Translations under genes and position numbers: made by a program
Notes under the pieces: generated by a model
Database searches by the model: none
The model's input: only the letters and a program-made list of their open reading frames with translations
What the model was told of the DNA's origin: nothing
In this document: piece after piece, positions 10,161 through 17,990 of the stretch
How the letters are laid out: every line of letters starts with the position of its first letter
How positions within the stretch are numbered: position 1 is the stretch's first letter
Assembly (NCBI RefSeq): GCF_018119395.1
Contig: NZ_JAGPWD010000042.1
Coordinates: forward strand, 1-49,597
DNA: 49,597 bases
From: Massilia sp. ZL223
GTDB lineage: Bacteria > Pseudomonadota > Gammaproteobacteria > Burkholderiales > Burkholderiaceae_D
Reading direction: 5' to 3'

Positions 10161-11069
10161 ATGTCGATCGACCTCAAACAGCTGAAGTACTTCCTCGCGG
10201 TGGCGGAAGAAAAAAGCTTCAGCCGCGCCGCCGAGCGCCTGCACATTTCCCAGCCGCCGCTGAGCCAGCAGATCATGAAGCTGGAGAGCGAACTTGGAGT
10301 GCGCCTGTTCACGCGCACCACCCGCAGCTTCGAGCTGACCGTGGCGGGCAAGGCCCTGATGGTCGAAGCGGCCGAGCTGCTGACCAAGATGCGCATGACG
10401 ATCGACACCATCCGCCAGATCGACCGCGGTGAAGTCGGCCGCCTGCGCGTGGGCATCGTCGGCTCGGCGATGTGGGGACCGATTCCGAGCATGCTGGAGC
10501 AGTTCCAGAGCCAGTTCCCGCGCGTGACCTGGACCATCCACGAGCTGGGCCCCAACGACCAGTGGGAAGCGCTGCGCAACCGCCAGATCGACGTCGGCTT
10601 CTGGCGCGAGCCGCGCATCGAGCCGGAAGTGCTGAAGCAGGCCAATTTGCGCCAGGACCTGTGCTTCCCCGAGAACGTGTGCGTGGCGATGAACGAGAAG
10701 CATCCGCTGGCCTCGCAGGATGCGATCGAACTGATCGACATCGCCAACGAGCCGATGCTGACCCTGCACCTGACCCAGTCGGCCGAGCCGCGCTACCTGA
10801 TCCAGTGCTGCGTCAACGCCGGCTTCGAGCCGATGATCTTCCAGGAAGCGGCCGAGCCGCAAACCCTGCTGGCCATGGTCGGCGCGGGCCTGGGCGTGGC
10901 CCTGCTGCCCCAGACCACGGGCCGCATCGGCTGGCCGGGCGTGAAGTTCATGCCGATCCGGACCAACCCGCCGTCGGCCAACCTCTACATCAGCTACCTG
11001 GCGCAGGACGATGCGCCGGTGGTGCGGGCTTTCCTGAAGATCCTGTTCCCGGAAGAGAAGCAGGCGTGA
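10161..11069 (+). CDS. LysR-family transcriptional regulator, candidate regulator of the nucleoside regulon
   Basis: A 302-residue LTTR. Residues 1-62 are the winged helix (LKQLKYFLAVAEEKSFSRAAERLHISQPPLSQQI then LGVRLFTRTTRSFELTVAG), a linker helix follows, and from about 91 a two-lobed substrate-binding domain begins (GRLRVGIVGSAMWGPIP). It is the third gene of psuK-psuG-lysR, starting 10 bases after psuG, and the operon diverges from the deo operon. LTTRs usually bind T-N11-A boxes next to their own gene, and TTAT-N11-ATAA lies in this divergent region and upstream of the nucleoside ABC transporter and TonB receptor genes. E. coli PunR is a precedent of an LTTR acting on purine nucleoside uptake. 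Ligand is unknown; a nucleoside or base is a reasonable guess. Confidence 0.93.
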   Translation: MSIDLKQLKYFLAVAEEKSFSRAAERLHISQPPLSQQIMKLESELGVRLFTRTTRSFELTVAGKALMVEAAELLTKMRMTIDTIRQIDRGEVGRLRVGIVGSAMWGPIPSMLEQFQSQFPRVTWTIHELGPNDQWEALRNRQIDVGFWREPRIEPEVLKQANLRQDLCFPENVCVAMNEKHPLASQDAIELIDIANEPMLTLHLTQSAEPRYLIQCCVNAGFEPMIFQEAAEPQTLLAMVGAGLGVALLPQTTGRIGWPGVKFMPIRTNPPSANLYISYLAQDDAPVVRAFLKILFPEEKQA

Positions 11070-11131
11070 GAAGCAGGCGTGACTTCGGGGCGCCGCGTGC
11101 TATCGTGGCGCTTTCTTTTCCGGAGGCCCGC

Positions 11132-11329
11132 ATGGACGTCAACGAACTGCTCTTCGCCTACCACGTGCGCGAACTCGCCATGAAGCGCCTGGTCCACGAA
11201 ACGCCCGAGGGGCTCAGCCCCGAAGCGGCGACCCAATACATGTTCGAGCGTTTCGAACCCACCATCGCCGGCGTGGTCAAGGAGCTCGAGAACGTCGCGA
11301 CCATCATCGCCAAGGCGCGCGCCGCCTGA
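11132..11329 (+). CDS. small conserved-looking protein of unknown function (65 aa)
   Basis: A short frame starting at ATG 11132 with a strong GGAGG ribosome site six to ten bases upstream, high-GC codon use like its neighbours, and 65 residues (MDVNELLFAYHVRELAMKRL ... VKELENVATIIAKARAA). It is charged, predicted mainly helical, with no signal peptide, membrane segment, Cys or metal motif. The ribosome site and codon bias support a real gene. It is convergent with the pcp remnant that follows 8 bases downstream and 62 bases after the LysR gene. I do not recognise the family. Confidence 0.65.
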   Translation: MDVNELLFAYHVRELAMKRLVHETPEGLSPEAATQYMFERFEPTIAGVVKELENVATIIAKARAA

Positions 11330-11337
11330 AACGGCGC

Positions 11338-11800
11338 CTAGTGCGTGGCGCCGCCCGCCTCGGCAAGGTCCGTATCGGTCGCCAGCGTGACCTCGACCGC
11401 CGTGCGGATGCCGGCGATGATGTCGTCCAGCGCCATGGACGGCGGATTGTCCGGCCGCGCCGCGGCCTGCTCCTGCAGGAAAGGCACGTGGATGAAACCC
11501 GCCTTGATGCCGCGCTCCGCCACGTGGTGCATCAGGCCATAGAACACGTGGTTGCACACGAAGGTGCCGGCCGTCTGCGACACGCCCGCCACCAGCCCCT
11601 GTTCGCGGCACGCGCGCACGATGGCCTTGATCGGCAGGGTCGAGAAGTAGGCGGCCGGGCCGTCGGCCACGATGGCGGCATCCACCGGCTGCAGGCCGGC
11701 GTTGTCGAGGATGGAGGCGTCGTCGACGTTGATCGCCACCCGCTCGACCGAGATATCGGGCCGTCCGCCCGCCTGCGCCACCGCGATCACAATGTCAGGC
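11338..11800 (-). pseudogene. truncated pcp copy (3' portion only), left arm of 463-bp direct repeat
   Basis: This stretch matches 15247-15709 base for base without any gap (constant offset 3909). The match is about 98 percent over most of its length, and weaker in the last 55 bases next to the stop codon. It encodes the C-terminal 154 or so residues of pyrrolidone-carboxylate peptidase, including the catalytic Cys (TAGTFVCNHVFYG) and His (GFIHVP) regions, but lacks the first ~61 residues including the N-terminal GFEPF segment; past 11800 the sequence becomes unrelated and AT-rich. It cannot make a full enzyme. It is best read as the native 3' end of pcp displaced when the island at 11801-15246 integrated. 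Confidence 0.92.
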
Positions 11801-11934
11801 GCCAATTAGCAAAATAGGAAACGTAATTATCATTATCATGAGCGAGTTAAAGTCACAATTAACTTCTTCAAATGAAATTTGCCAAGCCGCTGGGTTCTGA
11901 GGCATGATTGTTAGCTACACTGCCAAACCTCGCC

Positions 11935-12507
11935 ATGACAGACCTCAGAAATCCGAATGGACCTTCACCGGCCCCTCGCAATCCGATCCAAAATTCTCCC
12001 GTTTCAGGATACTCAACGTTGGCATCGCTGGGTTCGAATATTGGAGGGAATTACGCTCCATTGCCACCTGCCCCACTTTACGGCCCAACCCCCGCGCCGT
12101 CTCCAGCCCCATCTAGGCCGCCCTCCTCAGATCATAGCCCAGCTTCAGAAAATCGAGATCGTCTGGTCTCTACCGCTGGCGATGTCAATGCACAAGGCAT
12201 GTTTTACTCGATGGGGGTACAGGATTACGTAAGTAACGAGCCTGCGATCAAAGCCTTAGTAAACGAAAAAAATCGATTACAGCAGCAGCTTGACAACAGT
12301 TCCAATCCCGATGTAATGAAATTCGTCACTGTCCTGTGTGCGTTCTTCAATATCATCGCAACAGTTCTCGTTGGCATAGGTATAAATTTGGTAACTAGTG
12401 ACAGTCCACCTCAACATAGCGGTTGGATTCTTGCCCTCGGAATTGCAATGACCGCATTTGCCACCATTACCCCGATAATTGCAGCTTTCAAAAAGCGAAA
12501 ACGCTGA
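11935..12507 (+). CDS. proline-rich protein with two C-terminal membrane segments, unknown function
   Basis: About 190 residues from ATG 11935 (MTDLRNPNGPSPAP); an upstream in-frame TTG at 11908 is less likely. Residues 1-75 are low-complexity Pro/Ser/Ala (APLPPAPLYGPTPAPSPAPS), probably disordered. A short coiled-coil-like helix (VNEKNRLQQQLD, about 109-120) precedes two hydrophobic segments at about 129-153 and 163-185, with a positively charged end KKRKR that should face the cytosol. The next gene's ribosome site overlaps this stop, so the two are very likely co-translated. A soluble N terminus plus a two-TM hairpin partnered with a nuclease-like protein resembles the layout of abortive-infection membrane effectors, but this is inference. 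I do not recognise the family. Confidence 0.72.
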   Translation: MTDLRNPNGPSPAPRNPIQNSPVSGYSTLASLGSNIGGNYAPLPPAPLYGPTPAPSPAPSRPPSSDHSPASENRDRLVSTAGDVNAQGMFYSMGVQDYVSNEPAIKALVNEKNRLQQQLDNSSNPDVMKFVTVLCAFFNIIATVLVGIGINLVTSDSPPQHSGWILALGIAMTAFATITPIIAAFKKRKR

Positions 12508-12517
12508 AGGATACATC

Positions 12518-13138
12518 GTGCCACAAAAAAATAATGTCGTTGTCTGCATCAATCACGCGGATATGCCCATGACCAGAATACACGGCTATGGCGCTTATCC
12601 GCAAGTGCAAACTAGTGGTGATACTTTCAATATCAATTCCGGAATTGGATTACCGGTTCTGTTATTTTATTGCGAAATATGCGGATATGTCGAAAGTTAC
12701 GTTGGACCGAAAACTGGATATTGGGACTTAGATCACCCAAGTCCTTCCATTATATCACCAGAACAATTTGAAACCGTCGCCTTCGACGCTTTGCAAAGCG
12801 CCTCGGAAATTCTAAAAATTTCCAATCTAAGGAGAAATGTTCGCTTGCGCTTTCCCAACGGTCAAGACGTAGAATACGATGCGATAGCAGAGAGCAATGC
12901 AGGGGTCGTCATCTTTGAAGTAAAAAGCACCGCTTCCCGTCATCACATTGAATCAGGCGCTGCTCAACTAAGCCGCCTTATTGCCTTGTACAGAAAAAAT
13001 TCTCCTGAAACTCCGATCGCAGGTGCTTACCTTGTCATCCCCGCGATGAGTAACGCCAACATAGAAAATCTTTCTTTCCCGGTTTTAAAGGTTAACCCAA
13101 GTACTTCGACTATCATTAACTTGGGAGAAACCCTATAA
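12518..13138 (+). CDS. PD-(D/E)xK nuclease-like protein with CxxC motif
   Basis: I start this 206-residue protein at GTG 12518, because AAGGA lies six bases upstream and overlaps the preceding gene's TGA stop; the frame is open to 12479 but without a ribosome site. Residues 52-55 (FYCEICGY) form a CxxC pair that could be half of a zinc site. The C-terminal half shows the restriction-endonuclease fold signature: LRFPNGQDVEYDAIAES with Asp121, then GVVIFEVKS with Glu134 and Lys136, then a helix containing Gln150 (AAQLSRLIALYR). This D-(E)xK pattern is typical of Mrr/RecB-like and related DNA-cleaving or repair domains. Coupled to the two-TM gene upstream. Nuclease activity and a defence role are inferred, not shown. 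Confidence 0.75.
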   Translation: MPQKNNVVVCINHADMPMTRIHGYGAYPQVQTSGDTFNINSGIGLPVLLFYCEICGYVESYVGPKTGYWDLDHPSPSIISPEQFETVAFDALQSASEILKISNLRRNVRLRFPNGQDVEYDAIAESNAGVVIFEVKSTASRHHIESGAAQLSRLIALYRKNSPETPIAGAYLVIPAMSNANIENLSFPVLKVNPSTSTIINLGETL

Positions 13139-13442
13139 CTTTTCCAGCACTCAGATAGATGTTGACAAAGAAGTGATCATGCAAACTCAATTCACAGAAT
13201 AGTTTCAAACCAAGCATTCCAACGTCGAAACATCTAACTTCGGAATACAGCATCAATGATTGATTTATTTTTTTACGACAGTGCCGCTATTGCGTCACAC
13301 CTCCATGCCGATGGCCAGATCCTGAGCTCTTTGCAGGAAGAAGGTTGACATTCCACAATGATGTCTGCAATGGAGGTTGCTGTGCAAAGTCGGCAGATTG
13401 CAGGGCAAATCGTAAGTGTAATTTCATTAGCAACAATCGAAA
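13139..13442. other. AT-rich intergenic stretch within the island
   Basis: About 300 bases between the convergent 3' ends of the PD-(D/E)xK-like gene and the OLD gene. I see no reading frame with a ribosome site, no clear terminator hairpin and no recognised RNA. The part from about 13330 to 13420 is more GC-balanced than its surroundings and could be an eroded gene remnant, but I cannot name it. Confidence 0.4.
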
Positions 13443-15182
13443 TCAGTTCGCGTTTTCGATCATCGTAACAACGCGCCGCACTTGCGCTTCCAAATCATAC
13501 ATTGTCAAGTCTGCAGGATGATTGCAGACCTCTCTTGCCACCTTAATTTTATCGACATCATCTTGTATCTGGCCTCCAGTGCCTTTCCTCCTAAATGGTA
13601 GGCGATGGGAATACCTATCGGAACTCTGAACCGAGTCGAATGAGGTATATATCTTTCCCAATGTTTTCTCCAAAAGTGCGGAGGGTATATAGTTTTCAAT
13701 CTCCCTTCCTGCCGTAACCCAAGCAGGATCTGAGAATGCAGAAAATTCGTGAATAATGCGCTTCTTGGTATCATTTAAATTAGTTTGCGGGGCACGTTTA
13801 TCGCTATCAATCACTATTGCCATATTTTGATTGAGACGACGCAGGGCGATAAAATCACTTACATCCTCGTCGCTCGCGCTCAAGTGGCTCAATAACCTCC
13901 CGCCATAAAACATTATCGAATAGTGGATACCCTCCTTTAATTGTGAATTAACAGCGGATATCCAATGATTAAGATAAATTCTATCTGACGGCCCCTCCAC
14001 CCAAATGATGGCATTCGTCTGCAATAGATCGGACGCCCTGTAACCTAAGTCTTGACAAATGCGCATCCGATGCGCCGAAGCGGTCACGAGCTCAACCTCA
14101 GTGCTACCGTCCTTGTGAGTCACATGGAATATGGCGGAGTTTTCCTGATCAATAATACTTGCTGAGTGAGTTGCAATAAAATATTGATTATCAGTTCTAT
14201 GATGAATGTAATTAATTAGCTTCTTTTGAAGCAGCGGATGCAGATGAATCTCCGGCTCTTCAATACAAATAATCGCCTTTTCAGTTAAGGTACAAAAGGC
14301 CGCAATCATAACCACTTCATGAATACCAGTGCCTAACGATGATAACGGGAGCACCTTGCTTCCCTTGTGCACTAGAACTTCCTTGCGATCATGCGGAATT
14401 TCAATCATGGCGCTCTCGTCACCTGTCACATCACGCAAGAAGTCGTTAATTTTAGAAAACTGCATTTTGAGATGGCGCTCTGTCGGCCCAGGATTCTGCA
14501 GTTCAGCCAGCCGATCAATTAGTCCAGCCCCACTGAAGTCTTCGAAAGGATTACCAGCAACACCAATTTGTCGTTTAGCCGGCACCAATTTTGCCGAAGG
14601 GTAGGTAGTCCGGAGTCGAGAAAGCAATTTAGAAATTACTTGTGGGACGTGATGGACGAGAACATCCCCTCCAGAACTTCCAGTCATATCGCTCCATAGC
14701 AGTCGCCACTCGCTGTCCGAAAGCGATAATCTAATATATTCATGCGAACCTTTTGCCAGCATAGATTCTTGAAGTCCTGTCGCACTGGCTTCTATCCATA
14801 CCAATCCATTTTCAGCCAAAGCAGTGATAAGTTGTGAAAATATTCTTCCGATCCCTGAACTCAAATCGCGAGACCGATCACTTAAGAATTTATTTGAATT
14901 CTCTAAAATCCACTCGGTTGGAACGGCGAGGCCTACCTGCACTTGCTCTGCCGTTGCTCCCAAGTGCACCTCCAACGGCAGCAATTTCATACGAGAATTA
15001 CCGGCACCTCCAAAATTATGAAGTTCCGCCAGATGTGCCGACAAGAAATTTAAGACACAAGATTTCCCGCTGTTATTAGTTCCAATGAAAAAATTGCATT
15101 TTTTAAATGGACCGATTCTTTGCACATTCTGGCCGATCCCTCGATAATTTTTTAGGCTTAGCCCATGAAGAAAAGTAGTCAT
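13443..15182 (-). CDS. OLD-family ATP-dependent nuclease (AAA ATPase + TOPRIM)
   Basis: A 579-residue overcoming-lysogenization-defect family protein. The N-terminal ABC-type ATPase has Walker A GTNNSGKS at 34-41, a signature loop LSSLGTG at 280-286, Walker B IICIEEPEIHLHP with Glu308/Glu309, and a switch His in THS at 338-340. The C-terminal TOPRIM nuclease has Glu396 in IIWVEGPSDR, the DxD pair Asp459/Asp461 in IVIDSDKR, and the REIEN motif at 493-497. P2 Old and Gabija GajA share this design and act against phage. No GajB-like helicase or AriB partner is present, so it looks like a stand-alone (class 1) OLD. It is convergent with the two other island genes. Codon use is AT-rich, supporting recent transfer. 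Confidence 0.93.
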   Translation of the reverse strand: MTTFLHGLSLKNYRGIGQNVQRIGPFKKCNFFIGTNNSGKSCVLNFLSAHLAELHNFGGAGNSRMKLLPLEVHLGATAEQVQVGLAVPTEWILENSNKFLSDRSRDLSSGIGRIFSQLITALAENGLVWIEASATGLQESMLAKGSHEYIRLSLSDSEWRLLWSDMTGSSGGDVLVHHVPQVISKLLSRLRTTYPSAKLVPAKRQIGVAGNPFEDFSGAGLIDRLAELQNPGPTERHLKMQFSKINDFLRDVTGDESAMIEIPHDRKEVLVHKGSKVLPLSSLGTGIHEVVMIAAFCTLTEKAIICIEEPEIHLHPLLQKKLINYIHHRTDNQYFIATHSASIIDQENSAIFHVTHKDGSTEVELVTASAHRMRICQDLGYRASDLLQTNAIIWVEGPSDRIYLNHWISAVNSQLKEGIHYSIMFYGGRLLSHLSASDEDVSDFIALRRLNQNMAIVIDSDKRAPQTNLNDTKKRIIHEFSAFSDPAWVTAGREIENYIPSALLEKTLGKIYTSFDSVQSSDRYSHRLPFRRKGTGGQIQDDVDKIKVAREVCNHPADLTMYDLEAQVRRVVTMIENAN

Positions 15183-15246
15183 CTATCTATTTCAGTATTA
15201 CTTATCAATTGGCGATATTAAACTCAGATCATTTAAGTTAACGACA

Positions 15247-15894
15247 CTAATGTGTCGCTCCACCAGTCTCGTCGATATCGACCGCCGTCGCCAGCGACAC
15301 CTCGACCGCCGTGCGGATGCCGGCGACGATGTCGTCCAGGTCCATGAACGGCGGATTGTCCGGCCGCGCCGCGGCCTGCTCCTGCAGGAAAGGCACGTGG
15401 ATGAAACCCGCCTTGATGCCGCGCTCCGCCACGTGATGCATCAGGCCATAGAACACGTGGTTGCACACGAAGGTGCCAGCCGTCTGCGACACGCCCGCCA
15501 CCAGTCCCTGTTCGCGGCAGGCGCGCACGATGGCCTTGATCGGCAGGGTCGAGAAGTAGGCGGCCGGGCCGTCGGCCACGATGGCGGCATCCACCGGCTG
15601 CAGGCCGGCGTTGTCGAGGATGGAGGCGTCGTCGACGTTGATCGCCACCCGCTCGACCGAGATATCGGGCCGTCCGCCCGCCTGCCCCACCGCGATCACG
15701 ATGTCCGGCTGCAGCGCGTCCACGGCCTGGGTGATGGTGGCGATGGCCTCGCCGAACACGCAGGGCAACTGGCGCACCTCGACGCGAAAGCCGTCGCCGC
15801 ACCAGCCCTCGAGAGCGCGCACGGCTTCCCAGGCCGGATTGATGGTGGCTTTGTTGAACGGCTCGAAGCCGGTGAGCAGGACAGTCTTCATCAT
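15247..15894 (-). CDS. pcp: pyrrolidone-carboxylate peptidase (pyroglutamyl peptidase I)
   Basis: Removes N-terminal 5-oxoproline from peptides in the cytosol. The 215-residue length is normal and the family landmarks are present: VLLTGFEPFNKATINPAWEAV at the start, the catalytic Cys in TAGTFVCNHVFYG, and the His in GIKAGFIHVPFLQEQ. Its ATG overlaps the stop of the DUF979 gene by four bases. The last ~18 codons (15247-15300) differ from the truncated copy at 11338 and from local base use, and the stop abuts AT-rich island DNA, so the gene appears to be a chimera: native 5' part, donor-derived 3' tail. All catalytic regions are intact, so it is probably functional. Confidence 0.95.
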   Translation of the reverse strand: MMKTVLLTGFEPFNKATINPAWEAVRALEGWCGDGFRVEVRQLPCVFGEAIATITQAVDALQPDIVIAVGQAGGRPDISVERVAINVDDASILDNAGLQPVDAAIVADGPAAYFSTLPIKAIVRACREQGLVAGVSQTAGTFVCNHVFYGLMHHVAERGIKAGFIHVPFLQEQAAARPDNPPFMDLDDIVAGIRTAVEVSLATAVDIDETGGATH

Positions 15895-16847
15895 TGATTC
15901 ATCAGGAAATACAGCAGCACGATGTTCGCCCCCAGCAGCGGCAGCGCGGTCGGTATCTGGGCGCGGATCACCGCATTCTTGTCCGGCAGGTCGAGCAGCA
16001 CCGCCGGCACGATGTTGAAATTAGCCGCCATCGGCGTCATCAGGGTGCCGCAGTAGGCGCTGAACATGCCGATCGCGGCCATCACCGCCGGGTTGGCCCC
16101 ATACATGTTGACCAGTACCGGGATGCCGACGCCGCCCGCCATCACCGGGAAGGCGGCGAAACCGTTGCCCATGACGACCGTGAACAGCGCCATCCCCAGG
16201 CAGAATACCGCGACCGCGACCAGGCGCGAATCCATGTTGATGTAGGACGTGGTCACGTGCGCCACCGCCTTGCCGACGCCGGCCTCGGTGAACAGCAGGC
16301 CGAGCACCGCCAGCATGTGCGGCAGCACTACCGCCCAGCTGATCGCGTCCACCAGGCGGCGCGCCTCGCGCACGCCCTGCAGCGGCGTCGAACGGGTCAG
16401 CCAGTTGGCCGCGGCCAGGGCGATGATGGCGCCGCAGCCCAAACTCACCAGGGTCAGGTGCTTCTGGTCCAGCATCGGCAGGCCGCCCAGTTGCACGTCC
16501 TTGAGCAGGGTCGCGCCGATCACGGTCACGATCGGCAGCAGCAGCGCCGGCAGGAACAACAGGTTGCCCAGCCTGGCCGCGCTGGCGCGGCGCGCTTCCT
16601 CGTCCGGCATCGAAGGCTTGCCGCCGTGCACCCAGCCGAAGCCGGCGACCAGGGCCATCAGGATCATCAGCGCGCCGACGGCGGCCGGCGGCAGGCGCTC
16701 GCCGGCCAGGTAGAGCAGCGCATACAGGCCCCAGAACAGCGCCGTGGTGACGCGGCGCGGATTGCTGCGGTCCAGCAGGTTCATCACGGCCACCGCGCCC
16801 AGCAGCAGGCCGACCAGGATGTAGAAATGTTCGAGCGTGAGCGTCAT
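15891..16847 (-). CDS. DUF979 membrane protein
   Basis: About 318 residues with eight or more hydrophobic segments; starts at ATG 16847 (MTLTLEHFYILVGLLLGAVAV). The conserved C-terminal core GNGFAAFPVMAGGVGIPVLV and MFSAYCGTLMTPMAANFNIVPAVLL resembles ion-transporter-like permeases. It overlaps DUF969 upstream and pcp downstream by four bases each, so the three are translated as one unit. DUF969-DUF979 pairs next to pcp or 5-oxoproline genes suggest the pair imports 5-oxoproline or pyroglutamyl peptides; this is an inference from neighbourhood. A longer reading beginning at 17522 is out of frame with DUF969 and is not used. Confidence 0.88.
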   Translation of the reverse strand: MTLTLEHFYILVGLLLGAVAVMNLLDRSNPRRVTTALFWGLYALLYLAGERLPPAAVGALMILMALVAGFGWVHGGKPSMPDEEARRASAARLGNLLFLPALLLPIVTVIGATLLKDVQLGGLPMLDQKHLTLVSLGCGAIIALAAANWLTRSTPLQGVREARRLVDAISWAVVLPHMLAVLGLLFTEAGVGKAVAHVTTSYINMDSRLVAVAVFCLGMALFTVVMGNGFAAFPVMAGGVGIPVLVNMYGANPAVMAAIGMFSAYCGTLMTPMAANFNIVPAVLLDLPDKNAVIRAQIPTALPLLGANIVLLYFLMNQ

Positions 16848-17542
16848 GCGGCGCCCCCGCTCATCTGGCGGCGGATCTGCGCGTCCAGCCGGCGCAGGTT
16901 CCAGGCATGGATGATGAAGGCGGTGATCGCGGTCGGGATGCCCCACAGCGCCATGTGCAGCGGATTCACGTTGATGCCCTCGGCCTGCAGGATGGTCTGC
17001 ATCAGCACGATGGCGCCGAAGGCCACGAAGATGTCTTCGCCGAAGAACAGGCCGACGTTGTCGGTGGCGGCGGCCATGGCGCGGATGCGGTGGCGCAGGT
17101 GCTCGGGCAGCGGGCCGGACTTGGCTTCGGCGGCCGCTTCGGCCATCGGCGCCACCAGCGGGCGCACCATCGATGCGTGGCCGCCCAGGCTGGTGAGGCC
17201 GGCGGCGGCCGTGGTCTCGCGCGCGAACAGGTAGACGATCAGGAGGCGTCCCGCGGTCGCCGAGCGCACCCTGGCGATGGCGGTCTGGGCGCGCTCGCGC
17301 AGGCCGAAGCGTTCCAGCAAGCCGATGGCGGCCAGCGGCAGCAGCAGGATCAGGGGCAGGTTGCGGGTCTTGACGAAGGCGTTGCCGAGCGATTCGAGGA
17401 TCGCCATCACGGGCATCGCCGCCGCCGCGCCGGTCACGCCGCAGGCGGCGACGACCACCAGCACCGGATTGGCGCGCAGCAGGAAGCCCGCGACGATGAC
17501 CGCTACGCCGAGCAGCGGCCACAGGTTGACGGCAGATTGCAT
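16844..17542 (-). CDS. DUF969 membrane protein
   Basis: A 232-residue integral membrane protein (MQSAVNLWPLLGVAVIVAGF) with about five hydrophobic segments and the family core RETTAAAGLTSLGGHASMVRPLV followed by ATDNVGLFFGEDIFVAFGAI. It is the first gene of the DUF969-DUF979-pcp operon and overlaps DUF979 by four bases. The two proteins probably form one inner-membrane transporter. The operon has lost nothing to the island, since the insertion lies beyond the 3' end of pcp. Confidence 0.88.
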   Translation of the reverse strand: MQSAVNLWPLLGVAVIVAGFLLRANPVLVVVAACGVTGAAAAMPVMAILESLGNAFVKTRNLPLILLLPLAAIGLLERFGLRERAQTAIARVRSATAGRLLIVYLFARETTAAAGLTSLGGHASMVRPLVAPMAEAAAEAKSGPLPEHLRHRIRAMAAATDNVGLFFGEDIFVAFGAIVLMQTILQAEGINVNPLHMALWGIPTAITAFIIHAWNLRRLDAQIRRQMSGGAA

Positions 17543-17613
17543 GGAGTCTCCAGCTTGTTATTGTGTAAGCCGGGGGAATATTACTCCATGTTCATATGCA
17601 CGCCGGCAGCGTG

Positions 17614-17916
17614 CTACTCCGGGCGGACCGGGTTGGCGGCGAGATCGCCGACCACGGTGCTCCACTGGCGGACGTGGAAAGCCTTCACCAGGCCGTGGGT
17701 GACATAGGGATCGCGGGCGGCGAACAGCTGGACCGGTTCCGGAGTGTCGCAGTCGAAGACCAGGACGGCGTGGTCGGCCGGCTCGGCCAGGGCGCCGGCC
17801 AGCACCAGTTCGCCGCGCTGCTGGGCTTCCCAGGCGAGCTTCAGGTGCTCGTTGCGGAACTCGGCGCGGCGCTCGAGGTAGTCGGGGGCGAGGTCGTAGG
17901 TCAGGATGTAGTGCAC
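17614..17916 (-). CDS. YciI-like protein
   Basis: A 100-residue single-domain protein (MHYILTYDLAPDYLERRAEFRNEHLKLA) with the ferredoxin-like YCII pattern: an early H..L and a central GELVLAGALAEPADHAVLVFD, then a DPYVTHGLVKAFHVRQW strand, matching the usual family length. YciI-like proteins may be small dehalogenase-like or binding proteins; the role here is unknown. Same strand as DUF969 and 71 bases upstream of it. A REP-like pair lies just upstream of its start. Confidence 0.85.
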   Translation of the reverse strand: MHYILTYDLAPDYLERRAEFRNEHLKLAWEAQQRGELVLAGALAEPADHAVLVFDCDTPEPVQLFAARDPYVTHGLVKAFHVRQWSTVVGDLAANPVRPE

Positions 17917-17990
17917 TGCGGGCTCCGGTTTTTTTGGTTCAGGAAGTCGATGGTAACGGATTATCTTGCGTGTCGCGGTACTGCGTAGAA

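Larger units (their letters stand above)
11801..15246. mobile_element. AT-rich defence-like island integrated through pcp, no recombinase
   Basis: Base composition drops sharply between the two pcp copies and codon use changes to AT-rich codons, unlike all flanking genes. Cargo: a two-TM protein (11935-12507, plus), a PD-(D/E)xK-like protein (12518-13138, plus) and an OLD-family nuclease (13443-15182, minus). The island is bracketed by a 463-bp direct repeat. The left copy lacks the gene's 5' part and the right copy has an atypical, diverged 3' end; that is exactly what a single crossover between a circular donor bearing a pcp fragment and the chromosomal gene would leave. No integrase, transposase, terminal inverted repeat or tRNA is present. 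Confidence 0.8.

Noticed and set aside
12277..12552. 91-residue minus-strand frame within the island
   Set aside because: Antisense to the two coupled plus-strand genes with no ribosome site; Cys-rich translation is an artefact of the opposite strand.
11801..15246. Island as a prophage or transposon
   Set aside because: No integrase, transposase, structural phage gene, terminal inverted repeats or short target duplication; the long 463-bp repeat is part of pcp.
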